This document shows, one piece after another, positions 1 to 11,000 of a DNA stretch of 64,000 nt. A program made the position numbers and the translations under genes. The notes below the pieces were generated by a model. That model was not told the origin of the DNA, made no database searches, and was given only the letters and a program-made list of their open reading frames with translations. The DNA comes from Pseudeuparius sepicola (taxonomy: Eukaryota > Arthropoda > Insecta > Coleoptera > Anthribidae). The number at the start of each line of letters is the position of its first letter. Position 1 is the first letter of the stretch. The stretch covers positions 26,102,096 to 26,166,095 of the forward strand of contig OY987308.1 in assembly GCA_963920635.1 (NCBI GenBank), in the 5' to 3' direction.

Positions 1-91
1 GCGGCTGTTGTTAATTTTTACCTTGACGGTTCCGAATTTTGTTGAACGGGATAAAGAAAATGTTATGGATTTCTTCACCATTTGGAACTTT
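1..91 (+). CDS. Partial exon, AIG1/ADTRP-family; probable upstream alternative first exon
   Basis: The reading frame is open from the window edge and ends in the residues MDFFTIWNF directly before a consensus donor (gtaagt) at 92. The same phase-0 ending, with the pattern F-[FY]-T-x-W-N-F, closes the two exons at 1785-1940 and 2114-2275. All three fit the acceptor of the common exon at 4239, whose first residues are TIQVIF. I therefore read it as the 3' part of a further alternative first exon of the AIG1-like gene, with its start codon outside the window. The threonine in FFT matches the family's catalytic threonine. It could instead belong to a separate upstream paralogue whose remaining exons were lost. 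Confidence 0.6.
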
Positions 92-790
92 GTAAGTTTT
101 TATATTTGATAAAATTTATTCACTCGTTAGAACAGAATTTTTCTCTTGAAAATCTTGTGGTAATGTCAAAAACGGTCAAAGTGTACATCAGAAAGTGATG
201 ATGCGATAGCCAAGGCCAAGTTGATATTAGCAATAGATGCATCTGTCTACGTCCATGTAAAAGGAGCCAAGGCTACTACTATAACTAAAGGTTTAAAATT
301 TCCGGAAAAATTGATCGTCGGGAAAAAAACGGTTTTTTTCCCGGAAAATTTGGAAAAAACGGAAAAAACAATTTTTTTAATGATACAAAATAAGAAAGAA
401 ACAAAATAAATATTTTTAAATAAAATAATTTATATAATATATATAATAAAAAATTAAATAGAATTATTGTTTTTAGTTTTTTATTGTTGATCAATAAGTG
501 TTTTGTTTTTTAATTTGTTTTAAATAAAGCATTTACTATCAAAATATGTTATTTTTGTACTCCTTGAGGTTTTTTCGAGCAAAATATAATGTAGGTATAC
601 AAAAATATAATTTGAGTGTTTCTTCAACATTCTTTGTTTATTTTATTTATTCGAAGTTTATCTGAAATTTTCCATTTTTTCCATTTTTTCAAATTTTTCC
701 AATTTTTGGGCTTCGGGAAAAAACGGAAAAAACCTTTTTTTTCCACTTTTTCCTGTTTTTTTTCCGTGATGTTAAACCTCTAAAGAAAAC
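92..790. repeat. AT-rich intronic sequence with a possible foldback element
   Basis: No gene is seen here. A homopurine/homopyrimidine-rich stretch at about 295-370 (ggaaaaaacgg motifs) reappears in the same and the inverted sense at 660-770. The edges near 285-300 and 765-785 resemble each other as inverted repeats (ggtttaaaatttcc against a run containing gttaaacctc). This may be a degenerate non-autonomous element of about 0.5 kb, but the arms are too diverged for certainty. Confidence 0.3.
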
Positions 791-794
791 AATG

Positions 795-1050
795 TTCTCT
801 GCTACTAAGGAGCTCTGGAGTAAACAAAATCTCTCTACGACGATTCTGGACAGAAAAGAAAAATTTTGGTCTACTTCGGAATCTGATTTCGACTAAGTTG
901 GAAAACTGTGAATCCATGGAGAAGTACATAAATCAGATTGTTGAAACAGGACAGATATTGACGAAGAATGGATCGCTTCCTTGTAACTGGCAGGTTTACC
1001 CGAGAAATTTATGCCAACGATCATGGGCATGGGCCATGGCCAATGGCCAG
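795..1050 (+). pseudogene. Degenerate Ty1/copia-type gag fragment
   Basis: Read with a frame change, this stretch encodes LENCESMEKYINQIVETGQ, then AGLPEKFMPTIMG. Both resemble the UBN2/gag region of insect copia polyproteins (an 'x-S-M-E-x-Y-I-N' helix followed by 'x-G-L-P-E-K-F'). The two parts are in different frames and no protease, integrase or reverse transcriptase follows, so it is a dead fragment lying in the intron upstream of the AIG1-like exons. The family call rests on remembered motif similarity only. Confidence 0.45.
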
Positions 1051-1078
1051 AGGCTCCACAACTCACAGATCTGTGATA

Positions 1079-1125
1079 CAACCTAACTTTTTTGACAGAG
1101 CGGCGCAAAGTTAGCCGCGTAACGT
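1079..1125 (+). repeat. Short dispersed repeat, copy 1 of 2
   Basis: About 45 bp beginning aacctaacttttttgacag and followed by a GC-rich gcg-aagttagccgcg segment is repeated at 7255-7300 in the PLRG1/PDCD2L intergenic region. The motif gaagttagc recurs several times just after the second copy. Function unknown. Confidence 0.5.
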
Positions 1126-1784
1126 GGAGACCTATGGGATGGGTGATGTTAGCTGGTGCTTGGTTCCGCTACCGTTCCCTAGATGCCCGCCAACTCTGGC
1201 GGGCGGTAGACGAACTTCGAAGCGCTAAGTTGCCGGATCGGGAGAATTATCCTGAAATTTGGAAAGATATCTTTGCCACTGTTGCCGAAACGTAAGAAAT
1301 TAAACAGCTTTGAGGAAACGGAAATTTCTTGTACGTGTCCACGGATGGACTTAATAGGAACTTGTATTTTTTTAATTTTTTGAAAAAGTCATTCTTTATA
1401 TGTTTTTTTTTGTTTGTTATATAAATAAAATTCAAAATACGAACTTTTTTGAAGCATTAGAATGAAAAAGATTTCAAATCCAGGAAAATTCAAAAAGCTG
1501 AATAAAGTTTTGGATACGACTGAAATATTTTATTATTAAAAATTTGATCTTTCGATAATAAATTCAAAATAAATTATTGTCGTTTATGTTTGAATATCGA
1601 TTGAACCTTCAACTCCGATAACGCAGGGTTATTACCACTGGAAAGCAATTAAAATAGTTTATTACTTTTACTTAGATAAGAGGCCAAAGTATCACCTAAA
1701 TACCTACTTCATAGCTTTCTAGTTTTTATAGATTACAAATTGTGAGTATATATAACTATGCGCAGTTTAGAGCAGTTTGAAGCA

Positions 1785-4700
1785 ATGAAGGCGCTATCTA
1801 CATACTTATCGTTGTTCGCCTTACATTTATTATCTTTCCTGGGAGCGATTTCGACCAATAAATCGGATATCCCAAAAGATAATGATATTTACAAGACATT
1901 TCACGAGTTTCGAATGTGCTTTTTCACTGGCTGGAATTTCGTAAGTAATAATAAATGCGTTAGAAAACGCAATCTGCCCGCGTGTTTATCTCAAACCAGT
2001 TGCGGGTCAAGCAGTGCGAGACTATAAGTGACTAAGTCCAACAGTTGTTTGTGTATTGTCAGAATACATAGTAGTGCTTATTCCGGGTGTTGTTGTTGCG
2101 GCAGAAAATAACCATGTATTATCCTTTGTTGTTGCACTGCTTAATGTTGTTATGGCATTCTTTTACCTTATATAATTTGGCCCTTCTTAGGCATTTGATT
2201 AGTCCAGATAGAGTGGAGGAACATCTGAAAAGATTCGGCGAATTCCAAATGTATTTCTACACCGTTTGGAACTTTGTAAGTTTTTAAATTTAATTCAATT
2301 GAACCACCTCCGAGAGGGTTTTTTCTCTCGTAAATCGAGGGATATACGACGAACTCTGAACTCTACCGCATTTTATTCTACGGTTGCAAATTTGCAGATG
2401 TTTAAGCCCTTGTTTAATATTATTTACAAAAAAGGGCTTCAAACATGCCATAAGAAAAAAAATATTACTCAAAAACTAAGCGAGATATCAAAACGAACCT
2501 TGTGGCTTCTTATTCTACATATTTCAGTTAGTTATTGTCAAAATTTGCAGAATTTTGAATCTTTAATTGCTTAGTATTTTTTATAAGAGCTCCAAGCCAG
2601 ACGCCAAAATTCGACAATTTCTAAATATGCCTTAAGAAAAAAAATTATTACTTGAAAACTAAGCGAGATCTCGAAACAAACCTTAAGGCATCTTATTCCA
2701 CATGTTTCGGATAATTATTGCCCAAGTTTGTGGAATTTTGAATCCTTGTTTAGTATTTTTTGTAAGAGTTAGACGCCAAAATTGGACAATTTTTAAATAT
2801 GCCTTAAGAAAAAAATAATTACTCAAGAACTATAAGCAAGATATCAAAACGAATCTTGAGACATCTTATTCTATATGTTTGAGATAATTATTGTCAAAAT
2901 TTGTGGAATTTTTAATCCTTATTTAGTATTTTTACAACGTCTCCAAGTTAGATGCTAAAATTCTACAATTTCCAAACGTGCCTTAAGAAAAAAATTTATT
3001 ACTCAAAACTAAGCGAGATATCAAAACGAACCTTAAAGCATCTTATTCTACATGTTTCAGGTAATTATTGCCAAAATTTGTGGAATTTTGAATTCTTATT
3101 TATTATTTTTTTATAAGAGATCCAAGTTAGATGCCAAAATCCTACAATTTCTAAACGTGCCTTAAGGAAAAAATTTATTACGCAAAAACTAAGCGAGATA
3201 TGAAAACGAGCCTCAAAGCATATTATTCTACATGTTTCAGATAATTGTTGCCAAAATTTGTGGAATTTTGAATCCTTATTTAGTATTTTTACAACGTCTC
3301 CAAGTTAGATGCTAAAATTCTACAATTTGCAAACGTGCCTTAAGAAAAAAATTTATTACTCAAAAACTAAGTGAGATATCAAAACGAACCTTAAGGCATC
3401 CTATTCTACATGTTTCAGATAATTATTGCCCAAGTTTGTGGAATTTCGAATCGGTATTTAGTATTTTTTACAACGTCCCCAAGTTAGATGTCAAAATTCG
3501 ACAATTTCTAAATATGCCTTAAGAAAAAAATTATTACTAGAAAACTAAGTGAGATATCAAAAAAGGCCTTAAAGCATCTTATTCTACATGTTTCAGATAA
3601 TTATTGCCGAAATTTGTGGAAGTTTTAATCCTTATTTAGTATTTCTTACAACGTCTCCAAATTAGATGTCAAAATTCTACAATTTCTAAACGTGCCTTAA
3701 GAAAAAAATGTATTACTCAAAAACTAAGAGAGATATCAAAACGAAACTTGTGACGCATTATTCTACATATTGCAGTTATGTATTGTCAAAATTTACGGAA
3801 TTTTGAATCTTTGTTTAGTATTTTTTGAATTGTTCCAAGTTAGATGCCAAAGTTTGACAATTTCTAAATATGCCTCAAGAAAAATATTAATTGCTCCATC
3901 GAATTGCTTATTTTATTTGTTTGTTGAGCAAATTTGCACGTTTTTAACATTAATTTATTTAGTATTTCTTCTAAAGGCTATCAACATAATAATATATAAA
4001 CTTTTAATTAGGTTATTTAGTAGATAAATAATAATAATTAGGCATTATTTTTATAAACTAAAGAAGTACCGAATTAACCTTTAATGTTCTCCTCATTTTA
4101 ATTGCTCAAAAAACCTATGTTTAAGTCCACAGAAAAATTCCAAATATCCTACTTGCAGGGGAGACCCTTTCAATAATAATTGGCTCTTATCAGGTTTTAC
4201 GACGTCACCATTAACCTTTACCTATTGTTTGTTTTCAGACCATCCAGGTAATTTTCCTGATAGTGGCGATAGTGGACGAAAGTTCGAAAGTGTGGAAATG
4301 GGATTTGAAGACTCGTAAAACGCTGGGACGAGCCAGGAGCTTCCTGTTTTCGGCTCTGGTGGTTCCCAGCACCTTTACCGTTATTACAGTTTTCTGGGTT
4401 ATGTGGCACATAGACAGGGAGTTAATTTTTCCTAAGGCTATGGACGCATTTTTTCCCCTTTGGCTAAATCACATGCTGCACACTTTTGTAGTGGTTCCCG
4501 TTATTTTGGAGTTGCTGTTGCCGAAGGAATACCATTTCGTCAAGTTTGAACGTGCATTTAAAGCTTACCTTATATATGCCGCAGTATATCAAAGTTTGTA
4601 AGTAAAACTCGAACTAGAAGACATATCGTAAAAAATATTAAACTTCTCCTTGTTTTTAGGTTCATCTCAGTTTACTTGAGACATGGGGTTTGGTTGTATC

Positions 4701-4837
4701 CAATTTATAAGTATTTCAATTGGATTCAAGTACTAATTTATACTTTGGTTCAGTTTGGGATCGGAGTTGTAGCTCAGGCAGTCGGATTGGCAATACAAAA
4801 TAGGAAACAGCCAAATTTGTCGAAGCGTAGTGATTAA
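1785..4837 (+). CDS. AIG1/ADTRP (FAR-17a) family integral membrane hydrolase, isoform with first exon at 1785
   Basis: Exons: 1785-1940, 4239-4597, 4660-4837 (230 aa; the family is usually about 230-240 aa). The phases are consistent (0, then 2) and all introns are GT-AG. The protein is multi-pass and hydrophobic. Two family hallmarks are visible: FFTGWNF, holding the presumed catalytic Thr at the end of exon 1, and WLNHMLHT in the common exon, matching the NHxxHT motif with the presumed catalytic His. Human AIG1 and ADTRP hydrolyse fatty-acid esters of hydroxy fatty acids using this Thr/His pair. I chose the ATG at 1785 rather than the in-frame ATG at 1758 because a TATA-like tatatata lies at about 1747-1754, which would put transcription start after 1758. 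Poly(A) signals AATAAA at 4855 and 4898. It converges on PLRG1, 363 bp away. Confidence 0.85.
2114..2275 (+). CDS. Alternative first exon of the AIG1-like gene
   Basis: An ATG at 2114 opens a 54-codon exon that encodes a hydrophobic N-terminus and ends FYTVWNF before gtaagt, phase 0. Spliced to 4239-4597 and 4660-4837 it gives a 232-aa protein. It is parallel in structure to the exon at 1785-1940 but differs in most residues outside the Thr motif, which points to an old exon duplication. Each first exon probably has its own promoter, giving isoforms that differ in the first transmembrane region and the surroundings of the catalytic Thr. Confidence 0.75.
2340..4000. repeat. 178-bp tandem repeat inside the AIG1-like intron
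   Basis: At least eight diverged copies. The landmark aagcgagatatcaaaacg falls near 2478, 2661, 2836, 3012, 3191, 3369, 3547 and 3727, spacing 175-183 bp. Other constant blocks are cttattctacatgtttcag, aaaatttgtggaattttgaa and tccaagttagatgcc. Monomers differ from one another by point changes and small indels. Single, more diverged copies occur at about 4975-5060, 8800-8890, 9760-9860 and 9910-10030, so the unit is also dispersed locally in introns and gene spacers. Confidence 0.85.
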
Positions 4838-5199
4838 TAGAACTTTTTTTTAGGAATAAATTTTGTTATACATGTTACTGTGTTACTATAATAGTTAAAT
4901 AAATAGGTATCTTTATATATTTTACCTTTGTTTTACCTATTCCAAGAAAATAAAAAGAGGATTAGAACATACCGTACTTAACGTCATTTTATTCCAATTA
5001 TTTCAGTTATATAGTGACCAAATTTGCAGCATTTTGAACCACTTTTACAAGGGGTGAAAAAAAAAATCAATAGTAGTACATTTCAACTACTTTACTTAAG
5101 AAATATCAAAATATATAAACGACATAATAATGTGTTTTTAATCCAATTAATTCGACTTTTCCACTTATCCTACAATGAAAATCTCCACACAAAAAAACC

Positions 5200-7203
5200 T
5201 TAAAACTTCCTTCTTTTCAGTATATCGGGTTTCCAGTTTATCGGATGACTTTCCTCGGTAGCCATGTCATCTTCTCTGTATATTTTTATGGTCTTGTCTG
5301 CTTCGGTTGTGATCAACCTCGATCCCGAATGGTCGAAAATCATGGAAAAAATACCGGCCTCGCTATCCATAGATCCTGGCTGTACCGGTGCTTGCAAACG
5401 TTGGAAATTATAACCTAAGAAAAATCGGCGGCTATATTTTTGATGGTAACTTTTTTAATTTTCGGTACATTCCGATCGAACTAGGCTCTTTTCGTAGGGA
5501 AAAGATGTTACTATGATGGGAAATTTATTGGCATTACATACTTTTTAAAATGAAAATTCTACAAGCCTTCAAAGTTGAAGGTAATTAAAAAAAATTTAGT
5601 TGAATGAAAGGGCCCTATTTTTTTTTATTGTAACCTGATTATTTATTTACATTTGCACAACATACCCTCATCTTTTATCTACAAAATAAGCCCAAAACGA
5701 ATCAAATTCCTCCAAAAACAAAAAAACGACGGACAATATTTCGCATGCATTATACCTGTACGCCAATCCCAAAAATGCAGCGTCCCGTTGTCCCCTCCCG
5801 ATACCAGCACCCCTTCGGCATTGACGGCCAGACAATTGACGATAGCATTGTGGCCGGAAAGGTTCTGGATGAACTTCCCTTCCGGGCATTTCCACTGCTT
5901 GATGTTATCCGGAGAGCCGGAAGCGAACATATTGAGGGCCGGATGGAAGACGAGGTCTCTGACGCTCTTCTTGTGGTTCGTCAAGGTGCAAATGGATTTG
6001 CCCGCGGCGAGGTCCCACAGGCGGATGGTAGTGTCATGTGAGCCGGTTATAACCTTAAAGGTTGGAGTTTTGTGGGAAAATTATAGGAATTGATACGCGA
6101 AAATGCAAAAGATATCGGAACAATGTATACCTGGGGCTCCGAAGCTTGCGCGATCACACTGGACACGGTGTGAGTGTGCCCCGTCAACGTATGAATGTTC
6201 GCCTTGGTCCTCATGTCCCAGACTCTCGCGGTCGAGTCCCTTCCCGCCGTCAACAGCACGTCGATCGTGGGGTGCAGCGCCAGCGAATAAACTGCGCTTA
6301 AGTGGCCGTGGTAGTGCCTGATGACTTTGTTGTATTCCAGGTCCCAGCATTTGACCTGCCTGTCCTCGCCGCAGGAGAAAAGGTACGGATGCCTGGCGCT
6401 GACCGCCAGGCCCCTTACGGTGCTCACGTGGCCGGTGAGGGAGACTTTCAACTGGCCGCTGGCCAGGTCCCAGATTTTTATTATGCGATCGGCGGCGCCC
6501 GTCGCGAACCACTGCGGCCCAAGAAAAGGGGGAATTAAATGCGGTTCACCCCCATGCTTTTCTACAGGTTTTGCTTGTTAAATGATGAGAGCGGTGAAGT
6601 TACAAATTTTCGCATATTTTGTTAAAAAACTAACGAATTATTTGACATCAAATCAAAATCTGGACATACCTCGTTGCCTGGTTCTACCGCCACACACCTG
6701 ACCCACCCCAAATGACCGGCTATAACTCTGTAAAGCTTCCAGGGCGGGTGCCACTTGGGTTTCGGCATTGTCGGTGCCTTCTTGATGATATTCGCCAGCT
6801 GTTGGTTCTGATTGGGGTTCTGTTGCTTGCTGACCAAGCTCATGTCTGTGTAGGGCACGACGGCGCCTTCGCTCGCCTGATTTGGTTCGTTGTTTTCGAT
6901 CGTACCGGGCGGGGGCGGATTCGGACCCGTCTCATTTTCACGCAGGTGTTTCATCGCCTGCATCTTTTTGACGTCGTCGAATACCACCCCGTAGCAGTCT
7001 CTGGCCTTCACCGCGCGCCTTATTTTCTCTCTGAAACCGTAGAAAATCACTAAAACCGTTCAAAACCACCCTATACACCATACTTACGCAGCTTCGTCGA
7101 CTGGTGGCAGCATTCCCTGGTTAGATATAAACATATCGTGGGACCTCTTCAAAGATCTAAACACCAGGGTGTGCACGGAGTGCCTCTGCACGTCTTCGAC
7201 CAT
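5200..7203 (-). CDS. PLRG1: Pleiotropic regulator 1 (PLRG1/Tango4), WD40 spliceosome subunit
   Basis: Exons on the minus strand, 5' to 3': 7203-7088, 7030-6670, 6511-6131, 6053-5756, 5414-5200; 456 aa with all phases closing. The N-terminus [19 protein letters not shown] is the PLRG1 signature. A low-complexity linker follows, then [20 protein letters not shown] leading into a seven-bladed WD40 propeller from about residue 145 to about 440 ([51 protein letters not shown]). It ends [10 protein letters not shown]. The family acts in the Prp19/CDC5L (NineTeen) complex during spliceosome activation in the nucleus. Human PLRG1 is 514 aa; the shortening here is in the N-terminal linker, not in the propeller. 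It is divergent from PDCD2L, with 803 bp between start codons. Confidence 0.96.
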
Positions 7204-8006
7204 TTTTACAAGCTATTTTTCCCTTATTATTTAGCCTTGCAAACCAAAACAATAATAACCTAACTTTTTTGACAGGATTGCGCGAAGTTAGCCGCGCATC
7301 GAGATACGGTTCGAGGTGAAGTTAGCTGCCCGCCGCTGCGAACCATAGAGGTAACACAAAAATAGATGTTTAGGAAATAACTTTTGGATACGGATGTGAA
7401 GTTAGCAACACTAATGGGGGTGGTTCTATTCTTGGGATGCGTTCGGAAATTGGCTCCCGAATTTAATTTTTGTCCCGAATGGAGTAAGGTTTATTGAAAA
7501 GCGATTCGAGTGTGAAAAAGTTTATTAAAAAATGAAATTAAATTTTCTGATAGGCCCTAAACAATGGAAAATCGATAAATGCAGCTGTGTATTTCCAAAC
7601 TATTCAAATTGTTGCAAGGTCTCTAAAAATCAATAGACCTTGACACTGTTGTACATTTCTGTATGTTCGCAAAACTAATTGGGTTAAGTTGCTAAGACCC
7701 CCGGTAGAGGGCGGCAGATAAGTACCATAGAAATTACTCCCAAAGAAAAAGAGAAATTCGTTTTGTTCAGGAGGATATCAAGGTTGTTGGAACAACCTTG
7801 GGAGGATATTTCTGTTTCAGTGCTCGTCACAAGAGATGGCGCCACTTAAAACTTAGACAACCCACTATACACGTATCGTGATCGTGGATCAATACACAGA
7901 TTAATAACCTTTATATTTTGTGGTGGACTAAAATTCTATGGAGATGGTGGGTAATCTGTGGATTAAACGTTTTCATAGTGGTAATATCTTGAAATAAAAT
8001 TAAATA
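7204..8006. promoter_or_regulatory. Divergent promoter region between PLRG1 and PDCD2L
   Basis: This 803-bp spacer separates two start codons facing away from each other, so it should hold both 5' UTRs and both promoters. I see no convincing TATA box. It contains the second copy of the aacctaac repeat (7255-7300) and, at 7780-7799, a perfect 20-bp palindrome (AAGGTTGTTGGAACAACCTT) flanked on both sides by gaggatat. No protein-coding frame is supported. Confidence 0.5.
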
Positions 8007-11000
8007 ATGGCTAAAAACAACGCGAGAGTCCTGTTGGGCTTCGAAGACGAACAAATCGTGGAGAAACATAAAGGTCAACTCAATTTTACTGTAAATAAAA
8101 TAGGAGGAACACCAGTGAGTATAATATATATTAAATTGAAGATATTTAACTTATTTTTTTTTTATATATATGAATGAACAAATAAGAAATATATATGGGG
8201 TACTGGGATTTGAACCCAGGACGTTCCGATTTAAGCTACTAAATTTTTATTTTAGGATTTACCGAATAATATTAAATTGGACGCACTGAAATGCCCTTTA
8301 TGTCAATTATCTAGACCGCTGGTTGTCCAAATTTATGCTCCATTAGAAAATTCGACCTATCACCGAACGTTATACGTTTTCGCTTGTATTAATCCCAACT
8401 GTTGGAATACAAGCGAAAGGTAAAGATTTTTCGGATATTATTGAACAAAAATATAATATATAATTTTTTATGTACCCAGCTGGGCTTGTATAAGGGTTCA
8501 AAGTGAAGAAAAAATCCTTGAAACCGAGGAAACTATTGCCGTTTCGAAAACGGCCGCCTCCGATTGGTGCACTGATGCAAATGACTGGGACGATGACAGT
8601 AACACTAATTTTTGCGAAGAAAATGGGAATATTATTAATGAGAGAGTTTCCGACGAAGACGACGAAAGTTGCAGCTTTGAGGATTCGCTACGATCGGGTT
8701 TTGGAAATTTAACTGTGGATGATCGAAACGCCAACAATGGAGCGCAAGGTAAAATAAAAATAGTAGTAATAGTTCCCATGAAAAAAAAATTTGCACGAAA
8801 ACTACGCAAAATATTTAAATGAATCTTGTGGCATCTTATTCTACAGGGTTCAGTTGTTTGGTGGCCAAATTTGCAGATTTGTAACTGTTTGTTTATTACT
8901 TTTATAACGGTACATTTGAACTACTTTTATTTTATTTTCTTAATAATTCAAGAATGGAAACAGGCATTGACTTGATGAATACAGGATTATATTCTACATC
9001 TTTTAATTGCTAGGTGGACAAATTTGTAGACTTTTAAACACAAAATGTTATCACTCAAAACTAAAACAGTTACCAAAACTATTTTCGTATCACTTTATTG
9101 AACACATTTCATTTGTTTATCAACGAAATGTGCAAGTTTTCAAACATTCACTTACCATCTTTCAAGGATTCAAAAACAATGTTGAAAATTGCCAACATAT
9201 TTATACAATATTTTTAAATAGAAATAAATATGGATCACATCAATTTTTATTTTTATTCTTTAAAACAATGAAACATAATTATAATGTAAAGAGTATCGTC
9301 TTTATTTTTGGTAACTTGGCGAACTTCTAACTAATAAATAAAAATTGGTCTAGTCACATTCGGAATTTCCTCTAGAAAAGCGACAATTGATTTAGTTATA
9401 TCACATCACGATGCCCGGTTGCTGTTTGTTATACTTGAGCAACAGGTGCGAGACGTTCTCGTACACCAGGAACGTGATCATGGTGGCCGGCGTCACTCTG
9501 ATCAGGTTCGTTCCCATACCCTTGTAGAAGCCGCGCCAGCCCTCGTACTGCAACGTCTGTTTTATACAGTGGATCGATCCGTTGTAGGTGTAGTGCTGAT
9601 TTTGTAACCTGGCCCGCACTACTTGGTAGGGGTACGTGGTGCACACGGCTACGAGTTTGGAGCTTGCCGAGAACGACAGATACTCGAGGGTGCCTTAAAA
9701 GAGTTTCAACATTAAAAAAAATGTAGGTAGAAAGTTAGAAAAAAATTCGTAAGTTGAAAGCAATAAGAGAGCTCGAAACAATCTCTATGGCATCTCATTC
9801 TACTTGTTTAGTGGCAAAATTTGCAGACTTTTAAACCTACATTTAATATTCTTTACAAGGGATTAAAAAGAAAGTGCCAAAATTTAAAAATTTTCAAAGG
9901 ACATTAAAAAATTATATGCTCAGAAACCAAGAGAGATATCAAAACAAACTTTACGGCATTTTATTCTACATACTTCAGTTGTCTAGAGGGCAGATTTGCA
10001 GATTTTTAAGCAAACATTTAAGTATTTTTTTGAATAAGATAAAATGAATGTTGCAACATACTTAATTTGTTTTCAGTTGATATTTGTAGATTTTAAATCG
10101 ATTATTTCTTGAAAGCAATACTTTATAACATTTCATAAAAATATTGCACTATTATTGTTTATCAGTTGTGTAACTTTTTATCACACTATTATCGTTGACT
10201 GACGTATTAATAAGACTTCTCACGGCTATAGCTTCATATCCTGGAAAACAGATGGCGCCTATGGTCAACAATGTATTTTGCATTGTATTTTGTCTCCGGG
10301 AAGCGCATGGTGAGCCAGAGAACTGTCAAACATGACAGCCGTGAGCAGTCTTTATTAATACGTCAGTCAACGCTATTATCTTGCAAAACTTGAACATATT
10401 TTTGTCAAAATACTATACATTCTCATTCACAACTCACCTAACTTTGACGACAATGGCCTGTCATAATAATAATTATAACTGTTCTTCAACTCTTCGTATA
10501 CCATGAACTGCACGGCCCCGTGAGAAACACCAAAAATCCCCGGCGCCAGGCCCTTATAATATCCAAGAAACCCGTCTTGTTTGTAAATCTTCACTAGACA
10601 ATCCAACATTCCGTTGTAGTGCTGCACGTGCTTGCCGCCGAGGCTGTACTGGAGGCACAGCCTCGTTTTCACCACCCACAACGGGTTCGTTATAAGTAAG
10701 GTTACGAATCCCGCTTGCGACGCCGCCAGCAGGTGCGTCGTGGGTCCCAGGTGTACATCACAGTTGCCCTTTTGCAGGAAGTTCTTTATGCCGTTGTAGA
10801 ACAAGAAGTAGAAGCCCCAGGCGGCCCCGGCGCCCGTCACGTTCGGAGTCACGCCGCGGTACAGCCCTTTGACGCCCTCGTTCCTGTATATCGTCGCGAA
10901 AGCGTCCAGAATCCCGTTGTATTTGGGCGTAGCGCTGGCCCTGCCGTCGTTTACGGCGAATCTGATCTTCAGGATGTCCAGGGGGTGCAGCACGAGATTA

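Noticed and set aside
1758..1760. ATG at 1758 as the start of the AIG1-like exon
   Set aside because: A TATA-like box at about 1747 would place transcription start after it; the ATG at 1785 begins the hydrophobic N-terminus.
8196..8232. Functional tRNA gene
   Set aside because: Only the T-arm and part of an acceptor stem are present.
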